64,000 nt of DNA from Streptacidiphilus sp041262165 (GTDB lineage Bacteria; Actinomycetota; Actinomycetes; Streptomycetales; Streptomycetaceae): assembly GCF_041262165.1 (NCBI RefSeq), contig NZ_JBGCBY010000008.1, positions 186,001-250,000 of the forward strand. Direction: 5' to 3'. Under the pieces are notes generated by a model, which saw only the letters and a program-made list of their open reading frames with translations, did not search any database and was not told where the DNA came from. Of the stretch, positions 59,910 through 64,000 are shown in pieces; position 1 is the stretch's first letter; each line of letters begins with the position of its first letter. Both the position numbers and the translations under genes were made by a program.

Positions 59910-61318
59910 CCACAACCGCTCACCCGGAGCTCGAGGGCCTGGGCACATACGAGTTCGGCTGGTCCGACTCCGACACCGCGGGCGCCACCGCCAAGCGCGG
60001 CCTGTCCGAGGCGGTCGTCCGCGACATCTCGGCGAAGAAGTCCGAGCCGGAGTGGATGCTGAACCTGCGGCTGAAGGGTCTGAAGCTCTTCGGCAAGAAG
60101 CCCATGCCCACCTGGGGCTCCGACCTCAGCGGTATCGACTTCGACAACATCAAGTACTTCGTGCGGTCGACCGAGAAGCAGGCGGAGTCCTGGGAGGACC
60201 TGCCCGAGGACATCAAGAACACCTACGACAAGCTCGGCATCCCGGAGGCGGAGAAGCAGCGCCTGGTCGCCGGCGTCGCCGCCCAGTACGAGTCCGAGGT
60301 CGTCTACCACCAGATCCGCGAGGACCTGGAGGAGCAGGGCGTAATCTTCCTCGACACCGACACCGCGCTGAAGACGCACCCGGAAATGTTCCAGGAGTAC
60401 TTCGGCACCGTCATCCCGGTCGGCGACAACAAGTTCGCCTCGCTGAACAGCGCCGTGTGGTCCGGCGGTTCGTTCATCTACGTGCCGAAGGGCGTGCACG
60501 TCGACATCCCGCTGCAGGCCTATTTCCGGATCAACACCGAGAACATGGGCCAGTTCGAGCGGACGCTGATCATCGTCGACGAGGACGCCTACGTCCACTA
60601 CGTCGAGGGCTGCACCGCCCCGATCTACTCCTCGGACTCGCTGCACAGCGCCGTGGTCGAGATCATCGTCAAGAAGGGCGGCCGCTGCCGCTACACGACG
60701 ATCCAGAACTGGTCGAACAACGTCTACAACCTGGTGACCAAGCGCGCCGTCGCCTACGAGGGCGCCACCATGGAGTGGGTCGACGGCAACATCGGCTCCA
60801 AGGTCACCATGAAGTACCCCGCTGTCTACCTGATGGGTGAGCACGCCAAGGGCGAGACCCTGTCGATCGCCTTCGCGGGCGCGGGCCAGCACCAGGACGC
60901 CGGGGCCAAGATGGTCCACATGGCGCCGAACACCTCGTCCAACATCGTCTCCAAGTCGGTGGCGCGAGGCGGCGGCCGCACCTCGTACCGCGGCCTGATC
61001 GAGATCGGCGAGGGCTCCAAGGGCGCCAAGTCGAACGTCCTGTGTGACGCGCTGCTGGTCGACACCATCTCCCGCTCGGACACCTACCCGTACGTGGACG
61101 TCCGTGAGGACGACGTGTCGATGGGCCACGAGGCGACGGTCTCCAAGGTCAGCGAGGACCAGCTCTTCTATCTGATGAGCCGTGGCCTGACCGAGTTCGA
61201 GGCGATGGCGATGATCGTGCGCGGGTTCGTCGAGCCGATCGCCAAGGAACTGCCGATGGAGTACGCGCTGGAGCTCAACCGGCTGATCGAGCTGCAGATG
61301 GAGGGCTCGGTCGGCTGA
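59906..61318 (+). CDS. sufB: Fe-S cluster assembly scaffold SufB
   Basis: The 470-residue SufB is the scaffold of the SufBCD complex on which Fe-S clusters form. Family regions are DFDNIKYFVRSTEKQ, FIYVPKGVHVDIPLQAYFRIN, EGCTAPIYSSDSLHSAVVEI and SYRGLIEIGEGSKGAKSNVLCDALLV, with the conserved cysteine, then SRGLTEFEAMAMIVRGF. ATG overlaps the sufR stop. No intein is present; the length is normal. Confidence 0.97.
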   Translation: MTTTAHPELEGLGTYEFGWSDSDTAGATAKRGLSEAVVRDISAKKSEPEWMLNLRLKGLKLFGKKPMPTWGSDLSGIDFDNIKYFVRSTEKQAESWEDLPEDIKNTYDKLGIPEAEKQRLVAGVAAQYESEVVYHQIREDLEEQGVIFLDTDTALKTHPEMFQEYFGTVIPVGDNKFASLNSAVWSGGSFIYVPKGVHVDIPLQAYFRINTENMGQFERTLIIVDEDAYVHYVEGCTAPIYSSDSLHSAVVEIIVKKGGRCRYTTIQNWSNNVYNLVTKRAVAYEGATMEWVDGNIGSKVTMKYPAVYLMGEHAKGETLSIAFAGAGQHQDAGAKMVHMAPNTSSNIVSKSVARGGGRTSYRGLIEIGEGSKGAKSNVLCDALLVDTISRSDTYPYVDVREDDVSMGHEATVSKVSEDQLFYLMSRGLTEFEAMAMIVRGFVEPIAKELPMEYALELNRLIELQMEGSVG

Positions 61319-61377
61319 CGTCGACAGCCTCGCAGAAGTTCAGTCGTTCACTCACGGAAGAGAGCAGTACATCAGCT

Positions 61378-62628
61378 ATGGCTGAGACGCCCAAGAATGT
61401 CGGTGGCAGCACCCCCGGCAGCTCCACCACGGCCGGTTCCATCGAGGTCGGTACGGCCGGTTCCGGCGCGCAGCTCGCCGGGCCCGGCACCGGCCGCGAC
61501 ACCGTCGCGCAGCCCGTGGACGCCCGCCTTCACGCCGTTTCCTCGTACGACGTCGCGGACTTCGCCGTCCCGACCGGACGCGAGGAGAACTGGCGGTTCA
61601 CCCCGCTGAACCGCCTGCGCGGCCTGCACGACGGCACCGCCAAGGCTGACGTCGACGCGGTGAAGGTCGACGTCAGCGCCCCCGCCGGGGTCACCGTCGA
61701 GATGGTGGACCGCACCGATCCCCGCGTCGGCAAGGCCGGCAAGCCGGTCGACCGGATCGCCGCCCAGGCGTTCAGCGGCTTCGAGAAGGCGGGCGTCGTC
61801 TCGATCCCGCGCGACGTGCAGCTCACCGAGCCGATCCGGATCTCCGTGCACGGCCAGGGCGGCACCGCCTACGGGCACCAGGTGATCGAGATCGGCGCGT
61901 TCGCCGAGGCCCTGGTCGTCATCGAGCACACCGGCGACGCGGTCCTCGCCGCCAACGTCGAGTGCCTGATCGGCGACGGCGCCAAGCTCACCGTGGTCAC
62001 CATCCAGGACTGGGACGACACCGCCGTCCACGTCGCCCAGCACACCACGCTGATCGGCCGGGACGCGTCGTTCAAGTCCGTCGTGGTCAGCTTCGGCGGC
62101 GACCTGGTCCGGCTGCACCCGCGCGTGGTCTACGGATCCACCGGCGGCGAGGCCGACCTCTACGGCCTGTACTTCGCCGACGCGGGCCAGCACCTGGAGC
62201 ACCGTCTCTTCATCGACCACGACACCCCCCACTGCCGCAGCAACGTCGCCTACAAGGGCGCGCTGCAGGGCCGTGACGCACGCGTCGTGTGGGTCGGCGA
62301 CGTGCTGATCCGCGCCGCGGCCGAGGGCACGGACACCTACGAGCTCAACCGCAACCTGGTCCTCACCGACGGCGCGCGGGTCGACTCGATCCCCAACCTG
62401 GAGATCGAGACCGGCGAGATCGTCGGCGCCGGACACGCCTCGGCCACCGGCCGCTTCGACGACGAGCAGCTGTTCTACCTGCAGTCGCGCGGCATCCCCG
62501 TCGACGAGGCCCGCCGTCTGGTGGTCCGTGGCTTCTTCGCCGAGCTGGTCCAGCAGATCGGGCTGCCCGAGCTGCAGGAGCGTCTGATCGAGAAGATCGA
62601 CGCGGAGCTGGAGGCGTCGGTCGCATGA
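61378..62628 (+). CDS. sufD: Fe-S cluster assembly protein SufD
   Basis: The 416-residue SufD partners SufB. The N-terminus has a 40-residue Gly/Ser/Thr-rich extension, then AVPTGREENWRFTPLNRLRGL and the beta-helix core (HRLFIDHDTPHCRSNVAYKG) with the conserved histidine. The C-terminus (FDDEQLFYLQSRGIPVDEARRLVVRGFF) is typical. It follows sufB by 59 nt and overlaps the ferredoxin gene by 4 nt. Confidence 0.95.
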   Translation: MAETPKNVGGSTPGSSTTAGSIEVGTAGSGAQLAGPGTGRDTVAQPVDARLHAVSSYDVADFAVPTGREENWRFTPLNRLRGLHDGTAKADVDAVKVDVSAPAGVTVEMVDRTDPRVGKAGKPVDRIAAQAFSGFEKAGVVSIPRDVQLTEPIRISVHGQGGTAYGHQVIEIGAFAEALVVIEHTGDAVLAANVECLIGDGAKLTVVTIQDWDDTAVHVAQHTTLIGRDASFKSVVVSFGGDLVRLHPRVVYGSTGGEADLYGLYFADAGQHLEHRLFIDHDTPHCRSNVAYKGALQGRDARVVWVGDVLIRAAAEGTDTYELNRNLVLTDGARVDSIPNLEIETGEIVGAGHASATGRFDDEQLFYLQSRGIPVDEARRLVVRGFFAELVQQIGLPELQERLIEKIDAELEASVA

Positions 62629-62951
62629 CGGCGGATGGTTTCGTGCGAGTCGCCGCGCTGAGCGAGCTCGAGCTGGACAGCCCCAAGCGGGTCGTCGTCG
62701 CCGACGTGGCCGTGTCGCTGGTGCGCACCGAGGGCGAGGTGTTCGCGATCAACGACATCTGCTCGCACGCCAATGTCTCCCTCTCCGAGGGCGAGGTGGA
62801 GGACTGCTCCATCGAGTGCTGGCTGCACGGGTCGAGCTTCGACCTGCGCACCGGAAAGCCCAACGGGCTGCCCGCCACCCGGCCCGTCCCCGTGTACCCC
62901 GTAAAGATCGAAGGGGACGATGTGCTCGTCTCCGTCACCCAGGAGTCCTGA
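62625..62951 (+). CDS. Rieske-type ferredoxin of the suf operon
   Basis: The 108-residue non-haem Rieske ferredoxin has ligands in ICSHANVSL and IECWLHGSSFDLRTGKP. Note that the expected CxH...CxxH is complete (CSH and CWLH). It lies between sufD and sufC, as in other streptomycetes, and probably carries electrons for cluster assembly. ATG overlaps the sufD stop. Confidence 0.93.
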   Translation: MTADGFVRVAALSELELDSPKRVVVADVAVSLVRTEGEVFAINDICSHANVSLSEGEVEDCSIECWLHGSSFDLRTGKPNGLPATRPVPVYPVKIEGDDVLVSVTQES

Positions 62952-62956
62952 GCCTC

Positions 62957-63721
62957 ATGGCAACCCTTGAAATCACCGACCTGCACGTCACCGTCGAGAC
63001 CGAGAACGGCCCCCGCGAGATCCTCAGCGGTGTCGACCTGACCGTGAAGCAGGGCGAGACCCACGCGATCATGGGCCCCAACGGCTCCGGCAAGTCGACC
63101 CTGGCCTACTCGCTGGCCGGGCACCCCAAGTACACGATCACCCGCGGCACCGTGACGCTGGACGGCGAGGACGTCCTCGCGATGACCGTGGACGAGCGCG
63201 CCCGGGCCGGCCTCTTCCTGGCCATGCAGTACCCGGTCGAGGTCCCCGGCGTCTCGGTCTCCAACTTCCTCCGCACCTCCGCCACCGCCATCCGCGGTGA
63301 GGCCCCCAAGCTGCGGACCTGGGTGAAGGAGGTCAAGTCGGCCATGTCCGAGCTGCAGATGGACCCGGCCTTCGCCGAGCGCAACGTCAACGAGGGCTTC
63401 TCCGGCGGTGAGAAGAAGCGCCACGAGATCCTGCAGATGGAGCTGCTCAAGCCCAAGGTCGCGATCCTGGACGAGACCGACTCCGGCCTGGACGTCGACG
63501 CGTTGCGGGTCGTCTCCGAGGGCGTCAACCGGGTGCGCGAGACCGGCGAGGTCGGCACCCTGCTGATCACCCACTACACGCGCATCCTGCGCTACATCAA
63601 GCCCGACTACGTGCATGTCTTCGCGGCGGGCAAGATCGTCAAGTCCGGTGGCCCCGAGCTCGCGGACGAGCTGGAGAACGAGGGCTACGAGAAGTATGCG
63701 AAGGGCGGCGCGTCCGAGTGA
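62957..63721 (+). CDS. sufC: Fe-S cluster assembly ATPase SufC
   Basis: The 254-residue ABC-type ATPase has Walker A (IMGPNGSGKSTLAYSLAG), signature (FSGGEKKRHEILQ), Walker B (KVAILDETDSGLDVDAL) and ITHYTRILRYIKPD. The Asp-Glu-Thr-Asp order is typical of SufC. It drives shape changes of SufBD. It is 5 nt after the ferredoxin gene and overlaps sufS. Confidence 0.97.
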   Translation: MATLEITDLHVTVETENGPREILSGVDLTVKQGETHAIMGPNGSGKSTLAYSLAGHPKYTITRGTVTLDGEDVLAMTVDERARAGLFLAMQYPVEVPGVSVSNFLRTSATAIRGEAPKLRTWVKEVKSAMSELQMDPAFAERNVNEGFSGGEKKRHEILQMELLKPKVAILDETDSGLDVDALRVVSEGVNRVRETGEVGTLLITHYTRILRYIKPDYVHVFAAGKIVKSGGPELADELENEGYEKYAKGGASE

Positions 63722-64000
63722 TCCACACCTCCGGTCCCGGCATCACGTCCCTGGACGTCGAAGCGATCCGCAAGGACTTCCCGATCCTGCAGCGGCTGCT
63801 GCACGAGGGAAGGCCGCTGGTCTACCTGGACAACGCGGCGACCTCGCAGAAGCCGCGCCAGGTGCTCGACGTGATGAACGAGTACTACGAGCAGCACAAC
63901 GCCAACGTCCACCGCGGTGTGCACGTGCTGGCCGAGGAAGCCACGGCGCTCTACGAGGGCGCCCGTGACAAGGTCGCGTCGTTCATCAACGCGCCCAGCC
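63718..64000 (+). CDS. sufS: Cysteine desulfurase SufS, N-terminal part
   Basis: Only the first 94 residues are in the window. They read VEAIRKDFPILQRLL ... LVYLDNAATSQKPRQVLDVMNEYYEQHNANVHRGVHVLAEEATALYEGAR, the start of a group II PLP-dependent cysteine desulfurase that supplies sulfur to SufBCD. GTG start overlaps the sufC stop. The rest lies beyond the right edge. Confidence 0.93.
   Translation, partial: MIHTSGPGITSLDVEAIRKDFPILQRLLHEGRPLVYLDNAATSQKPRQVLDVMNEYYEQHNANVHRGVHVLAEEATALYEGARDKVASFINAPS

Overview
The window is about 70% G+C with strong third-position GC bias, many GTG starts and tightly overlapping operons. Gene content (whiI, whiA, rbpA, opcA, a MurC separated from the dcw cluster, mycothiol-type enzymes, coproporphyrin-dependent haem genes) points to a sporulating actinomycete of the Streptomycetaceae. 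Gene order resembles two blocks that I recall as separate in Streptomyces (the whiI/hemE/murC block and the uvrB-to-suf block), so a relative such as Streptacidiphilus or Kitasatospora is possible. That genus-level guess is inference.

Left core block (1-18,741): a beta-oxidation pair (fadB-like, cut by the window edge, and fadA), RNase D, the sporulation regulator whiI, a DUF3000 protein, haem genes hemE, hemY/cgoX and hemQ with a DUF4349 lipoprotein, msrB-murC, a nucleotide-binding alpha/beta protein, a RibD-C reductase, zapE, uvrB and a TerD protein.

Accessory block (18,861-31,500): a 917-residue LAL-type ATPase lacking its LuxR DNA-binding domain, a DinB/MPI-like protein, two nearly identical cold-shock genes arranged back to back with matching 5' leaders, and a secreted carbohydrate cluster. 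The cluster has a parallel beta-helix protein overlapping a GH28-GH105 fusion, divergent from a PQQ-type sugar dehydrogenase with PKD and carbohydrate-binding domains. It looks built for pectin or rhamnogalacturonan breakdown.

Right core block (31,633-64,000): an MBL hydrolase and an MPI-family enzyme, uvrA, a Rieske protein, uvrC-rapZ-yvcK-whiA, gap-pgk-tpiA-secG, rbpA, a GNAT enzyme, the pentose-phosphate operon tkt-tal-zwf-opcA-pgl, ctaB and ctaA (haem O and haem A), an ABC exporter, and the suf Fe-S assembly operon (sufR-B-D-ferredoxin-C-S, the last cut by the window end).

The non-coding signals are the most notable part. A 158-bp MITE-like element with TAA target duplications occurs in two full copies and one 39-bp deletion derivative; one full copy sits exactly on the uvrA stop codon and the remnant lies just 3' of uvrB. 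A separate 88-bp CTAG-ended palindrome lies in front of the Rieske gene. uvrB has an exact match to the RecA-NDp (PafBC-type) damage promoter, whereas uvrA has a LexA-like half-conserved box. The suf operon has an iron box and an exact sigma-R type promoter. About a dozen genes appear leaderless, with a TANNNT -10 element 6-8 nt before the start codon. No tRNA, rRNA or CRISPR array was found.
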